Of a stretch of DNA of 36,328 nt, positions 23,280 through 33,000 are shown one piece after another (within the stretch, counting starts at the first letter, position 1; each line of letters opens with the position of its first letter). Below the pieces are notes generated by a model. The model worked only from the letters and a program-made list of their open reading frames with translations, did no database searches and had not been told where the DNA came from. The translations under genes were made by a program, and so were the position numbers. Source of the stretch: Rhodospirillaceae bacterium. Lineage in GTDB: Bacteria > Pseudomonadota > Alphaproteobacteria > UBA8366. The stretch spans positions 1-36,328 of the forward strand of contig PAZH01000063.1 of assembly GCA_002716125.1 (NCBI GenBank). Reading direction: 5' to 3'.

Positions 23280-25562
23280 TCACGCCTCCTCCAGCGGATT
23301 GCCCGCTGCGTCTCTTAGGGCCCGGAACACCTTCTCGGGCGTCAGCGGCATATCGGTGATCCGGACGCCAACCGCGTCGTCGACGGCGCTCGCAATCGCC
23401 GGCGAGACGCCGAAGGTGCCGGACTCGCCAACACCCTTGGCGCCGAACGGACCGCTCTTTTGTTCCGCTTCGACGACCGCGTTCTCCATATCGAAGGGAA
23501 TATCGAAGAAGCCGGGAATCTTATAGTCGGCGAGATTGGCGTTCGTCACCTGCCCCGCGTCATAGACCATATCCTCGGTCATGGTGAAGCCGAGTTGCAT
23601 CACTGCCGCGCCCGAGAGCTGCGTCGCCACGATCTCCGGGTTCAAAGCCGTGCCGAGATCGGCCACATTCACCATCCGGTCGATGGTCACATGCCCCGTT
23701 TCCGTATCGACGGAGACTTCGACCCCCGTCGCGCCGATCATCCAATAGGGCGTCGCGTTCGGCGACTGCCCGGTGTCGTGATCGGTAGGAGCATAAGGCG
23801 GTTTGTAGTCGCCGCTCCCGACGACATTGCCCGCCTGCATGCCGAACTTCCGGATGAAGAGCTCTTTTACAGGTACGTTGTGGCCATCCGGCAGGCCGAG
23901 TTCATCTGCCATCGCAGCGAGCTTGTCCCGTGCCTCGGTCGCCGCAAGCCGGACCGCATGCCCCATGTGATAAGTGGAGCGGGAACCGAGCGTCGACATG
24001 TCATAGGGTGTCACGTCCGTATCCGGGTGGACAACGATCACGGTTTCGATCGGCACATCGAGGACTTCCGCCGCAATCTGCGCCATGACCGTGTCCGAGC
24101 CCTGCCCCATATCCGTCGTACTGCAATGCACGACGACGCTGCCGTCGGCGTTGACGTTGACGATGGCGACAGACGTCGTCGGCGAGATCGATGCCTTGAA
24201 GCCGACGCCGATGCCGCGGCCGCGCCGCACCGTCCCTTCACCTTTATCAAGCGGCGTCGACCAGTTCATGCGCCGCCCCAACTCCTCCAGCACACCGTCG
24301 ATCTCTGTATCGACGAGCTCCGTGCCAACCGCTTGAGGCCGACCGTTCTTCAAAATGTTCTGGCGGCGGAACACCAGTGGGTCGAGCCCAAGCTCTTTCG
24401 CGATCAGGTCCGTATGCCCTTCATAGGCCCAGACCAGTTGCGGGATACCGAACCCACGCAATGCGCCGGCCGGCGGCCGGTTTGTATAGAGCGCATAGGA
24501 ATCGATTGTGACGTTTTCGATGTCGTACGGGCCCGCTGCCGTGAACCCGGATTTCTGGGTCACCCGCGGCCCGATATCGGCATAAGCACCGCCGTTCCAC
24601 CACACCTCGCATTCCCGCGCCAAGATTGCACCGTCTTCCGAAACGCCGCTCTTGATGCGGAAGGTACAGGGATGCTTGGTGATGGTGTAGAACTGCTCCT
24701 CCATCGTCTGCGCGTATTTGACCGGCCGGTTCGAGAGCAGCGTCATGGCCGCCGCCAATGCTTCCGTCTTGATGTAAACCTTTGCCCCGAAACCGCCGCC
24801 CAAGAACGGTACGCGCACGCGGACCTTATTTTCGGGCCATCCCAAAAGCCGTGAAATTTCAATTCGCACGAAAGACGGGCTTTGACTGGAGCTGTGCAGG
24901 ATCAGACGCCCTTCGCGCTGCTCCGCCAAGGTCACCATCGGTTCGAGCGGCGTATGCATCGTCTGTTGCGTGCGGAACGTATGCTCGAAGACATGCGCGG
25001 CCTCGGCAAATGCCGCATCCGTATCGCCGCGCCGCAAGTGATAGTCGAGCGCAATATTGGTGTCGCGACGCCCCGCCAGATGCTTCAAATCCGGGAAGGT
25101 GCCGGCTGGCTTTAATTCATCGTGAACGATAGCCTCGGAGTCGAGCGCTTCGATCTCGTCGTAGACCGCCGGCAATTCCTCGAATTCGGCGTAGATCAGC
25201 TGCGTCGCTTCTTCCGCGACATGCGGATCTTCTGCCAGCACCACGGCAACCGGCTCGCCGACATGCCGCACCTTGTCGAGCGCCAGGATCGGTTGATCGT
25301 GAAACGCCGGGCCATAATACGGCTCCGGAATAACCGTTTTGATGTCTTCGCCGGTATAGACGCCGAAGACGCCCGGAACGGCTGCCGCGTCCGCGGTATC
25401 GATTGATTTGATCCGGCCGTGCGGAACGTCGCTGCGAAAGACCTTGGCGTGCAACATGCCCGGCAATTGCATGGTGTGAATGTATTCCGCCCGGCCGGTC
25501 ACTTTGTCCTTGGATTCGAGGCGCGGAACCGACTGCCCGATGATCGTCGTTTGCATTGCCAT
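23280..25562 (-). CDS. Molybdenum hydroxylase large subunit (xanthine dehydrogenase family)
   Basis: 760 residues with the N-terminal ald_Xan_dh_C-type region (about 20-130) and the molybdopterin-binding C-terminal part. Visible marks are Gln227 in SSSQSPSF, GGGFGAK at 255-261, GALRGFGIPQ and the proposed catalytic Glu713 in AKGVGESGTF. The CO dehydrogenase-specific active-site loop with its Cys is absent, so this is a general hydroxylase for heteroaromatic or aldehyde substrates, not a CO dehydrogenase. It shares one base with the FAD-subunit stop (TAATG), implying translational coupling. Substrate is not evident; isoquinoline, nicotinate or 4-hydroxybenzoyl-CoA enzymes are relatives. Confidence 0.93.
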   Translation of the reverse strand: MAMQTTIIGQSVPRLESKDKVTGRAEYIHTMQLPGMLHAKVFRSDVPHGRIKSIDTADAAAVPGVFGVYTGEDIKTVIPEPYYGPAFHDQPILALDKVRHVGEPVAVVLAEDPHVAEEATQLIYAEFEELPAVYDEIEALDSEAIVHDELKPAGTFPDLKHLAGRRDTNIALDYHLRRGDTDAAFAEAAHVFEHTFRTQQTMHTPLEPMVTLAEQREGRLILHSSSQSPSFVRIEISRLLGWPENKVRVRVPFLGGGFGAKVYIKTEALAAAMTLLSNRPVKYAQTMEEQFYTITKHPCTFRIKSGVSEDGAILARECEVWWNGGAYADIGPRVTQKSGFTAAGPYDIENVTIDSYALYTNRPPAGALRGFGIPQLVWAYEGHTDLIAKELGLDPLVFRRQNILKNGRPQAVGTELVDTEIDGVLEELGRRMNWSTPLDKGEGTVRRGRGIGVGFKASISPTTSVAIVNVNADGSVVVHCSTTDMGQGSDTVMAQIAAEVLDVPIETVIVVHPDTDVTPYDMSTLGSRSTYHMGHAVRLAATEARDKLAAMADELGLPDGHNVPVKELFIRKFGMQAGNVVGSGDYKPPYAPTDHDTGQSPNATPYWMIGATGVEVSVDTETGHVTIDRMVNVADLGTALNPEIVATQLSGAAVMQLGFTMTEDMVYDAGQVTNANLADYKIPGFFDIPFDMENAVVEAEQKSGPFGAKGVGESGTFGVSPAIASAVDDAVGVRITDMPLTPEKVFRALRDAAGNPLEEA

Positions 25563-26419
25563 TAGCCGGCCTCCCCTGCGATTGCATCGCGAACTGCCCG
25601 GCCCACCGTCACCCGCAACAATTCGCGTTTGTACGACGCGCTGCCTTGCGGATCCGAAATGAGCTCTGCCTCGTCAGCCGCGGCATCCCCGGCGGATCGC
25701 AACACGTTGTCGTCGATCGTTGCGCCAGAAAGTGCGCGCTCGGCACCCGAGAGGCGGGTCGGTTTCTCGGCCGCCGCACTCACCACGACTTTGGCGTCAC
25801 CGATGTCATCGCCGTTGCCGGTCAACGCAACAGCCACGCCCAGCGCGGGCCAATCGTCGACCGCCCGCGTCGTCACCTTCCTATAGGCGGCCCGGGTTCC
25901 GTTTATCGGCGGGATCGATAGGGAAGCGATCAATTCATTCGCAGCCAATGACGTTTCGTAGTAGCCCTCGTACAAATCTTCCAACGCGACGACCCGCGTG
26001 CCTTCGGGCCCAATCACCGTCACCGACGCACCAAGCGCCGTCATCACAGGCGGCAGATCCATATGCGGGTCGCCATGCGCAAGGCTCCCACCCACAGTCG
26101 CTACATTGCGCACCCGCACGTTCGAGAGCGTTTTCATCGTCTTTCGCACAACAACCGGCGCGTCCGACGACTGCTCGAGCGTCCGGAGCGGTGCGAGCGC
26201 ACCGACTGTCAGGGCACCATCGCTCGTCGCAGAAATGGCGCGGCAGTCGTCTTCCACTCGTTGCAGGCTCACAAGCGTGCTCGGCGCGAAGAGGCCCGAT
26301 TTCATCATCAGCATCAGCGCGGTACCGCCGCCAAGGGGGCGGATTGTTGGATCGTCCGCATCCAGCAGACCCACCGCCTCTTGCAACGACGAAGGTTCCG
26401 CCAATTCGAATGGCATCAT
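25562..26419 (-). CDS. Molybdenum hydroxylase FAD subunit
   Basis: 285 residues, typical for the CoxM-like flavin subunit. FAD-binding loops appear as RPLGGGTALM (27-36) and VATVGGSLAHGDPHMD, and the C-terminal CO_deh_flav_C domain follows from about 170. It accepts electrons from the 2Fe-2S subunit and hands them to an external acceptor. Two adjacent ATGs at 26419 and 26416 could start the protein; a GGGGGAG lies at the end of the preceding gene. The upstream CoxG-like gene ends three bases before its start, so the four genes form one unit. Confidence 0.93.
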   Translation of the reverse strand: MMPFELAEPSSLQEAVGLLDADDPTIRPLGGGTALMLMMKSGLFAPSTLVSLQRVEDDCRAISATSDGALTVGALAPLRTLEQSSDAPVVVRKTMKTLSNVRVRNVATVGGSLAHGDPHMDLPPVMTALGASVTVIGPEGTRVVALEDLYEGYYETSLAANELIASLSIPPINGTRAAYRKVTTRAVDDWPALGVAVALTGNGDDIGDAKVVVSAAAEKPTRLSGAERALSGATIDDNVLRSAGDAAADEAELISDPQGSASYKRELLRVTVGRAVRDAIAGEAG

Positions 26420-26422
26420 GAG

Positions 26423-26875
26423 TTACGCTCCCCCTTCGGAGAACGCCGCCGCCAAACGTTCGGCGAACAGTTTCTCCATTTCCTTGGCCTTCGCGGTCAG
26501 CGCCGGCCGCCCGAGACTACCGAGCTTGCCGGTCAGCGACAATTCCGTCTCATAGGATATCTTCGTCCCGCCGTCCGCCTCCGCCAACCGCGTCAGCGAC
26601 GTCGCGGCGAGACGACCCGCAAGTTTGATGGGCCGACCTTCGATCTTCGCTTCAATGAGCGCCGGCGCCTCATCTCGCAATACCTCGACGGTTACGTCGA
26701 AGGACACCTTGATATAGGCGACCTTGCTTTCCATCACTGCCGTGTAGTGGGTGTCGTCAATCATTTCGAGATCGCGTACGCCTTCGACGCAGGAGACGAA
26801 GAACTCCGCGTCTCGGATGCGCGCATAGACGGCGTCCCGCGGCGCCGCAACCGTTATCTCACCTTTGAAATCCAT
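26423..26875 (-). CDS. CoxG-like SRPBCC protein
   Basis: 150 residues of the carbon monoxide dehydrogenase subunit G family (SRPBCC/START-like fold), beginning MDFKGEITVAAPRDAVYARIRD and containing the FVSCVEGVRDLEMIDD block. Known CoxG proteins help recruit or assemble molybdenum hydroxylases at the membrane or bind quinone; they are often encoded with medium, small and large subunits of non-CO hydroxylases. It is first in the minus-strand unit here, with AAGGTAGG just before the ATG. The C-terminal membrane anchor seen in some CoxG proteins is not evident; the protein ends soon after a charged helix. Confidence 0.85.
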   Translation of the reverse strand: MDFKGEITVAAPRDAVYARIRDAEFFVSCVEGVRDLEMIDDTHYTAVMESKVAYIKVSFDVTVEVLRDEAPALIEAKIEGRPIKLAGRLAATSLTRLAEADGGTKISYETELSLTGKLGSLGRPALTAKAKEMEKLFAERLAAAFSEGGA

Positions 26876-27003
26876 TTACCTACCTTCGGCGAAGGCACAG
26901 ATCGATGCCCTTTTTTCTTCTCTTCCGAGTTAAATATAAACGATATGGGAAACGGCCATCGCGCTGTGGCATAATAATGCGGAAAGTTTCGACGGAGAGA
27001 CCG

Positions 27004-27900
27004 ATGACGGCGAAGATCAAACAAATCCATCCTGTGTTTGTTGGCGAGGTCAGCGACGTAGACCTGCGGGAGCCGCTGAGCGCGGAAGATGTGCGGATCA
27101 TCGACGAGGGGATAGCGCAATATGGCGTGCTCGTTTTCCACGGCCAAAACATCACCGATGAACAACAAACCGCTTTTAGCCGGAATTTCGGCGAGCTGGA
27201 GCTTCCGGGCAAGATTTCCAATATCACGAAAGATCAAGATCGCCGGCTTGGCCCCGAAATGGCCGATGTGTCGAACTTAGGGAAGGATCATCAACCGCTC
27301 GACCGGAACGATCGAGCCCGCATGTTCAATCTCGGCAATCGCCTCTGGCACTCCGACAGTTCCTACAAGGTCGTACCGGCGAAATACTCGCTTCTCTCAG
27401 GCCGGATCGTTACCGAAGAGGGAGGTGAGACGCAGTTCGCCGATATGCGCGCGGCCTACGATGCGCTCGACCAGAAAACCAAAGATTTGATCGAGGATAT
27501 GGTCTGCGAGCATTCGCTGATTTATTCGCGCGGCACGCTGGGCTTCGACGAATTGAGCGAGGAGGAACTGAAGAATTTCACGCCAGTCCTGCAAAGCCTG
27601 GTTCGCACGAATCCGGACAGCGGTCGGAAATCGATTTATCTTTCGGCCCATATCGGCCGGATCATTGGCGCCCCGCGCCCTGAGGGTCTCTCCCTCATCC
27701 GCGATCTGACGGAAGACGCCACCCGACCCGAATTCGTCTACACCCACAAATGGCAGCAATACGACCTTGTCGTTTGGGACAACCGCTCCACCATGCACCG
27801 CGCCCGCGCGTTCGACGACGTCAACGAAATCCGCGACATGCGCCGCACCACCATCGCCGGCGACGCCCCCACCGTCGAGCAAGCGGTCGCAGCGGAATAA
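27004..27900 (+). CDS. TfdA-like Fe(II)/2-oxoglutarate dioxygenase
   Basis: 298 residues from ATG 27004, supported by GGAGAG; the frame is open upstream but that part is not family-like. The triad is His116-x-Asp118 in LWHSDSSYK and His265 in WDNRSTMHRA, with Arg280 fifteen residues after the distal His as the likely 2-oxoglutarate ligand. The LWHSDSSYKVVPAKYSLLSG block and TEEGGETQFADMRAAYD are closer to TfdA (2,4-dichlorophenoxyacetate dioxygenase) than to taurine dioxygenase. Many bacteria carry TfdA-like enzymes that never meet herbicides, so aryloxy-acid activity is inference only. It is divergent from the molybdenum hydroxylase operon with a 128-base shared promoter region and is followed by a dispersed palindrome. 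Confidence 0.9.
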   Translation: MTAKIKQIHPVFVGEVSDVDLREPLSAEDVRIIDEGIAQYGVLVFHGQNITDEQQTAFSRNFGELELPGKISNITKDQDRRLGPEMADVSNLGKDHQPLDRNDRARMFNLGNRLWHSDSSYKVVPAKYSLLSGRIVTEEGGETQFADMRAAYDALDQKTKDLIEDMVCEHSLIYSRGTLGFDELSEEELKNFTPVLQSLVRTNPDSGRKSIYLSAHIGRIIGAPRPEGLSLIRDLTEDATRPEFVYTHKWQQYDLVVWDNRSTMHRARAFDDVNEIRDMRRTTIAGDAPTVEQAVAAE

Positions 27901-27909
27901 GGTTGATCA

Positions 27910-28019
27910 CCCTTCGAATAGCGCATGCTTCGACAGGCTCATACTTCGACAAGCTCAGTATGAGGTGCAGGATCAATATCCTCATGCTGAGCCTGTCGAA
28001 GCATGCGCCGGTCGAAGGG
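27910..28019. repeat. Intergenic palindromic repeat with perfect 21-base arms
   Basis: Bases 27921-27941 (beginning GCGCATGCTTCGACAG) are the exact reverse complement of 27988-28008. CCCTTCGA at 27910-27917 is mirrored by TCGAAGGG at 28012-28019, giving an almost complete long palindrome. The left side additionally has a partly duplicated CTTCGACAAGCTCA unit at 27944-27957. It fills the gap between convergent genes and is likely a mobile or dispersed repeat and perhaps a terminator. Confidence 0.8.
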
Positions 28020-28029
28020 CGAAGCCCGT

Positions 28030-28680
28030 TTAATCGAACATCCGCTTTAGTTTCAGCACTGAAGTATCCGGCGTTGTCAGCACCGGCTTGCCGGTCCGCT
28101 CGGCGATAAGCGATGCCGCCGGCGAGAGGCTGAACTGCGCGAGTGCGATGACGTCGCAGTCGGAAAATTCCGCCGCCGCGGCCTGTGCCGCCGCCTGGTC
28201 ATGCCCGTCTCGGTCCCCCGCAAACAATGCGTCGAGCGCTTCGCCTGCCAACGCGGTCTTCAATCGGAAACCCGGTTGCGCCGACGTGAACTCCGGCGGC
28301 ATGGTATCGAGCGTCTGCTTAAAGGTTACGAGCAATCCGACCTTTGCCATGCGACCGCCTATTTCGGCGCACGCCTCGATCAACGCTTCATTCGGTTTTA
28401 GCACAGGCAATGGATCGAGTTCGGCGGCACAGGCCTCAATACAAGGCCCAAATGCGGAGCAGGTGAACAGGATGGCGTCCGCACCGGTCGCGGCGCTGTA
28501 ACGGGAAAGCGCGAGAAAGCGCTCCGTCATTTCCAGCTGGAGTGATCCCGCGGCGGCCAAATCGCCCGCCAAGGAATCATCCGTCAGATTTACGGTCTTC
28601 GCGTCCGGCCATAGCCGCTCAAACGCCTCTTCGATCGGCGGGATCGAGACCGGCAATGCGTGGATAAGCGCGATACGCAT
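28030..28680 (-). CDS. Asp/Glu racemase-superfamily protein, single catalytic Cys
   Basis: 216 residues from ATG 28680, chosen because AGGAGA lies eight bases upstream and the family starts MRIALIHAL; an upstream ATG at 28731 is less plausible. The first half has the family's Cys in LFTCSAFGP, but the second half, where two-base racemases have a second Cys, reads VIALAQFSLSPAA without one. One-Cys members of this superfamily include decarboxylases and isomerases (the known arylmalonate decarboxylase has its Cys in the second position, the reverse of this one). The protein thus probably is not a classical Asp/Glu racemase. It is divergent from the RND efflux operon with a palindrome between them. 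Confidence 0.8.
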   Translation of the reverse strand: MRIALIHALPVSIPPIEEAFERLWPDAKTVNLTDDSLAGDLAAAGSLQLEMTERFLALSRYSAATGADAILFTCSAFGPCIEACAAELDPLPVLKPNEALIEACAEIGGRMAKVGLLVTFKQTLDTMPPEFTSAQPGFRLKTALAGEALDALFAGDRDGHDQAAAQAAAAEFSDCDVIALAQFSLSPAASLIAERTGKPVLTTPDTSVLKLKRMFD

Positions 28681-28708
28681 CGAAAATTTCTCCTGATCTG
28701 AATCATTT

Positions 28709-28723
28709 TGCTGCGATGCAGCA
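28709..28723. promoter_or_regulatory. Palindrome TGCTGC-GAT-GCAGCA, candidate operator
   Basis: A perfect 6-3-6 palindrome lies between the racemase-fold gene (start 28680, minus) and the RND operon (start 28746-28827, plus). Runs of T before and A after extend its symmetry roughly. The CTGC-N3-GCAG core resembles sites reported for the PHB regulator PhaR in alphaproteobacteria, as I recall; a TetR-type repressor of the efflux pump is an equal possibility. Confidence 0.45.
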
Positions 28724-28814
28724 TAAAACACTTTAAAGGTAAGTTATGAACGCCCATATGTTGCAAATTCGGCTCAAGACGAGTCCGGTCAGGATTTCAG
28801 GGATACTCAAGATA

Positions 28815-29984
28815 ATGAGAAATTTCATGAAGCGAAGCGTCGCGTCGATCTTCGCGTTAGTTGCTATCTTTGGATTGGCGCCTTCGGTCTCGATCGCACA
28901 ACAAGGCCCGCTGCCGGTTTCCGTTGCAAAGCCGATCGTCCAGGAAATCGTCGAGTGGGACGAATACACCGGCCGTTTCGAGGCCGTCGAGCGCGTCGAC
29001 GTCGTCGCGCGGGTCTCAGGCTTCCTTGAATCCGTACATTTCAAGGAAGGAGACGTGGTCTCCGATGGCCAATTGTTATTCATCATCGACCCCCGTCCCT
29101 TCGAAGCACAGCGCCAGGCCGCTGCCGCCGCCGTGGCCGCGACACGGACAAGGCTCGATTTGGCGGAGAAAGAGTTGAAGCGCGCCGAACGGCTCGTAAA
29201 GCGCAACAATATCTCCCAGGAACTCGTCGATCAGCGGCGCGCGGCAATGGAAACCGCGCGGACCGATGTCCTTGCGGCTTTGGCGGAACTCCGGATCGCC
29301 GATCTCGATGTCGAGTTTACGAAAGTGAAAGCACCGTTCCGCGGGCGAATTTCGGATACACGCATTGACGTCGGAAACTATGTGGACGGCGGAAACGCGC
29401 AAGCGACGCTGCTCTCGACGATCGTGTCCATGGACCCGATCCTTTTCACGTTTACGGCTTCCGAAGCGGAATTTCTCAAATACTCCCGCCTTCATCTCGA
29501 AGGCCGCCGCGAATCTTCGCGCGTCTCTGACAACCCCGTCTACGTTCGACTGATGGATGAGACCGAGTTCACACGAAAAGGCCGCATGCATTTCGTCGAC
29601 AACGAGCTGTCGCCAGAAACGGCCACGATCCGCGGACAAGCGATCTTCGACAACCCGCTCGGCTTGCTGACGCTCGGCGTCTTCGGACGTTTGCGGTTGC
29701 TCGGCTCGGACAAGTATCAAGCCGTCCTAATGCCCGACGCCGCGATCATCTCCGACCAAGGCCGGAAGTTGGCGCTCGTCGTCGACGCAGAAGGTACGGT
29801 CGGTGCGCGAGTCTTGGAATTAGGCCCCATTCATAACGGATTGCGGGTCATCCGCAGCGGTATCAAAGCGGACGATCGCGTCATTATGCGCGGTGTCCAG
29901 CGCGCGAGGCCGGGCGGAAAGGTTATCCCACAAGAAATGACCTTGAACCCCGACGCCACGCTCAGCCCCGCGTCCGGCTCTTAA
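28815..29984 (+). CDS. RND efflux periplasmic adaptor (membrane fusion protein)
   Basis: 389 residues from ATG 28815. A signal peptide is visible (KRSVASIFALVAIFGLAPSVSIA, residues 6-28, cut near A-QQ); no lipobox Cys, so it is soluble rather than a lipoprotein. The MFP signature follows: VSGFLESVHFKEGDVVSDGQ of the lipoyl/barrel-sandwich domain, a helical hairpin with coiled-coil heptads (about 95-160), then the beta-barrel and membrane-proximal parts. Other in-frame starts are 28746 (better ribosome site, AAAGG) and 28827. It links the inner-membrane RND pump to an outer-membrane channel, but no TolC-like gene is present here. The pump gene follows after 24 bases. Confidence 0.88.
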   Translation: MRNFMKRSVASIFALVAIFGLAPSVSIAQQGPLPVSVAKPIVQEIVEWDEYTGRFEAVERVDVVARVSGFLESVHFKEGDVVSDGQLLFIIDPRPFEAQRQAAAAAVAATRTRLDLAEKELKRAERLVKRNNISQELVDQRRAAMETARTDVLAALAELRIADLDVEFTKVKAPFRGRISDTRIDVGNYVDGGNAQATLLSTIVSMDPILFTFTASEAEFLKYSRLHLEGRRESSRVSDNPVYVRLMDETEFTRKGRMHFVDNELSPETATIRGQAIFDNPLGLLTLGVFGRLRLLGSDKYQAVLMPDAAIISDQGRKLALVVDAEGTVGARVLELGPIHNGLRVIRSGIKADDRVIMRGVQRARPGGKVIPQEMTLNPDATLSPASGS

Positions 29985-30008
29985 GCCGCCGACATCAGGA
30001 TTTAGACC

Positions 30009-33000
30009 ATGCGTTTCACTCATTTCTTCGTGGATCATCCGATCTTCGCGACGGTTGTCTCCATACTCATTACGCTCTTGGGTGCAATCGCCTATCTGAG
30101 CCTGCCGGTCGCGCAGTATCCCGAGATCGCACCGCCGACCATTCAAGTCTCGGCAACCTACCCCGGTGCATCGGCGGAAACGGTGGCGGACACGGTTGCA
30201 ACGCCGTTGGAGCAAGAGATCAATGGCGTCGAAGGCATGCTCTATATGAAGTCGGAATCGACCGGCGATGGGCGGCTTGCCTTGACCGTCACCTTCGCGC
30301 TGGGTACCGACCTCGATTTCGCACAGGTCCTGGTTCAGAACCGGGTTGCCATCGCAGAAGCGCGCCTGCCGAAAGACGTCCGCCGGCTCGGTGTGAGCGT
30401 CCGGAAAAGCACGCCGGACCTGATGATGGTCATTCACTTGCTTTCGCCCGACGATTCCCGAGACCAGCTTTATATCTCCAATTATGCGCGCACGCAGATC
30501 GTCGACCGGCTCGCTCGGATCAACGGTGTCGGCGAAGCGCGAGTCTTTGCGGAACGCGCCTATTCTATGCGGATTTGGCTGGACCCGGAGCGCGCCGCCA
30601 GTTTCAACCTTACGCCAGGTGAAATCGTCGATGCGTTGCGGCAAAACAACGTACAAGTGGCCTCCGGCGTCTTAAACCAACAACCCGTCCCGAAGCCCGG
30701 CGCGTTTGAGATCAATGTGGAAACGCAAGGCCGTCTGATCGCGCCCGGGCAATTCGGCAATATCGTCGTGAAGCGTGGCGAAGGTACGGCGACCGTTCGC
30801 GTAAAAGATATCGGCCATGTCGAACTCGGCTCTCAAGATTACTCGACAATCGGATATCTCGGACGCTCCACGGCCCTACCGATCCTGATCTTTCAGCGAC
30901 CCGGCTCCAACGCATTGGAGACGTCGGATACGCTGATCCAGACGATGAACGAGTTGGCGAAAGAGTTTCCGACCGGCGTCGCTTACGAAATCGTCTACAA
31001 CCCGACGGAATTCATCGCGGAGTCGGTTGACGCTGTCTACATGACGATACTCGAAGCAGCGATACTCGTGGTGCTCGTCATTCTTGTCTTCCTGCAGAAC
31101 TTCCGCGCCGCGCTGATCCCCATTATCGCCATTCCGGCCTCCCTGATTGGTACGTTTTTCATCATGGCCGCCCTCGGATACTCGATTAACAACCTGACGC
31201 TCTTCGGGTTGGTGCTGGCCATCGGTATTGTCGTCGACGACGCGATTGTCGTTGTGGAAAATGTGGAGCGCTACATCGCCCGTGGTCTCAGTCCGGCCGA
31301 AGCGTCGCACAAGACAATGGATGAAGTGGGCAGCGCCATTATCGCCATGTCTTTGGTCTTGGTCGCCGTCTTCCTGCCAACAGCCTTTATCGAAGGAATA
31401 TCCGGTCAGCTCTATCGCCAGTTCGCCGTAACCATCGCCTCGGCGACGCTGATCTCCATGCTGGTCTCGCTGACTCTATCGCCGGCACTATGTGCCCTTC
31501 TCCTCAAACCGCATCGCGAAGCCGAGGCTGGGAAAGCAAATGTCCTCCTCTTGCCGTTCCGTAAATTTGCCGACGGCTTCAATGCGCTGTTCGAGAAGCT
31601 CAACAATTTCTACGCCGGGTTAACGAAGCGGTTGGTGCGCGTAACGATCGTCGTCCTCGCCGCATACGCCGGATTGATCGGGCTGACAGTCCACCAATTC
31701 CAAACGACGCCGACCGGCTTCATACCAGAACAGGATCAAGGCTATCTCATTACCGTCGTGCAATTGCCGCCGGGTTCTAGCCTCGCGCGAACCGACGAAG
31801 TCATTCGCCGCGCAACGGACATCATCCTGAAGCACCCGGATGTCGAGAACGCGGTCGGATTTGCCGGCTTCGACGGGGCAACCTTCACGAACGCGAGCAA
31901 CGCCGGCGCGATCTTCGTTCCGATGAAAGATTTCGCAGAACGCGCCGCGCGGGGCGCTACAGCCGGGAAAATTCTCGGCGAGCTGCAGCGCAGCCTGTTC
32001 CAGCTCGAGGATGCCTTCGTCTTCTTGCTGCAACCTCCGCCGGTTCGCGGTGTCGGCACAGGCGGTGGGTGGAAACTCTACCTGCAGGATCGGCGCGGGC
32101 GTGGGTTGCAGGCAATGGAAGAAGTCACTCGAAATCTAATCGGTGCGACCAACGCAGACCCGCAGCTGACCCGTGTCTTCACGCTGTTCAACACGGCAAC
32201 GCCGAAAATTTACGCGGATATCGACCGAACCAAGGCAGAAATGCTGGATGTGCCGGTGGAACGCGTATTAGAGGCCTTGGAAGTCTTTCTCGGTTCAGCC
32301 TACGTGAACGATTTCAACTTCCTGGGCCGGACCTTCCAGGTGACGGCTCAAGCCGATGGTCAGTACCGTGACGAGCCGGTCGATATCACCAAGCTCCGCG
32401 CCCGCTCGACGACCGGTGAGATGGTACCGATCGGGTCGGTCGCAACGTTCACCGACATCACCGGACCGCACCGGGTGCCGCGCTACAACCTCTATCGCGC
32501 GGCGGAAGTCCAAGGCGCGGTTGCGCCGGGCGTCTCGACCGGCGAAGCGATCCAGCGTGTGGAAGAAATTGCCGCGAAAGTCCTGCCAGACGGGTTCGCA
32601 TCGAATGGACGGAGTTGGCGCTGCAAGAAAAGCTCGCCGGCAACACCGCGATCTTCGCCTTCGGCCTTGCAGTCGTGTTCGTGTTCCTGCTGCTCGCCGC
32701 CATGTACGAGAGCTGGCTGCTGCCGCTCGCCGTCATCCTAATCGTACCGATGTGCCTATTGGCTTCGATCGTCGGCATAGGCCTCCGCGGCATGGACAGT
32801 AACATCCTGGTCCAGATTGGGTTTGTCGTCCTGATCGCGCTGGCGGCGAAGAATGCGATCCTTATTGTCGAGTTCGCGAAACAAGCGGAAGAAACTGGCC
32901 TCGATCGGTTCGAAGCTGTCGTGGAAGCCGCCCGGACGCGCCTACGGCCGATCCTGATGACAGCGTTCGCTTTCATCCTGGGCGTGGTTCCGCTGGCCAT

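Noticed and set aside
23460..24854. A 464-codon open frame on the plus strand.
   Set aside because: It lies wholly antisense to the molybdenum hydroxylase large subunit; its Arg/His-rich translation is typical of an antisense shadow in G+C-rich DNA.
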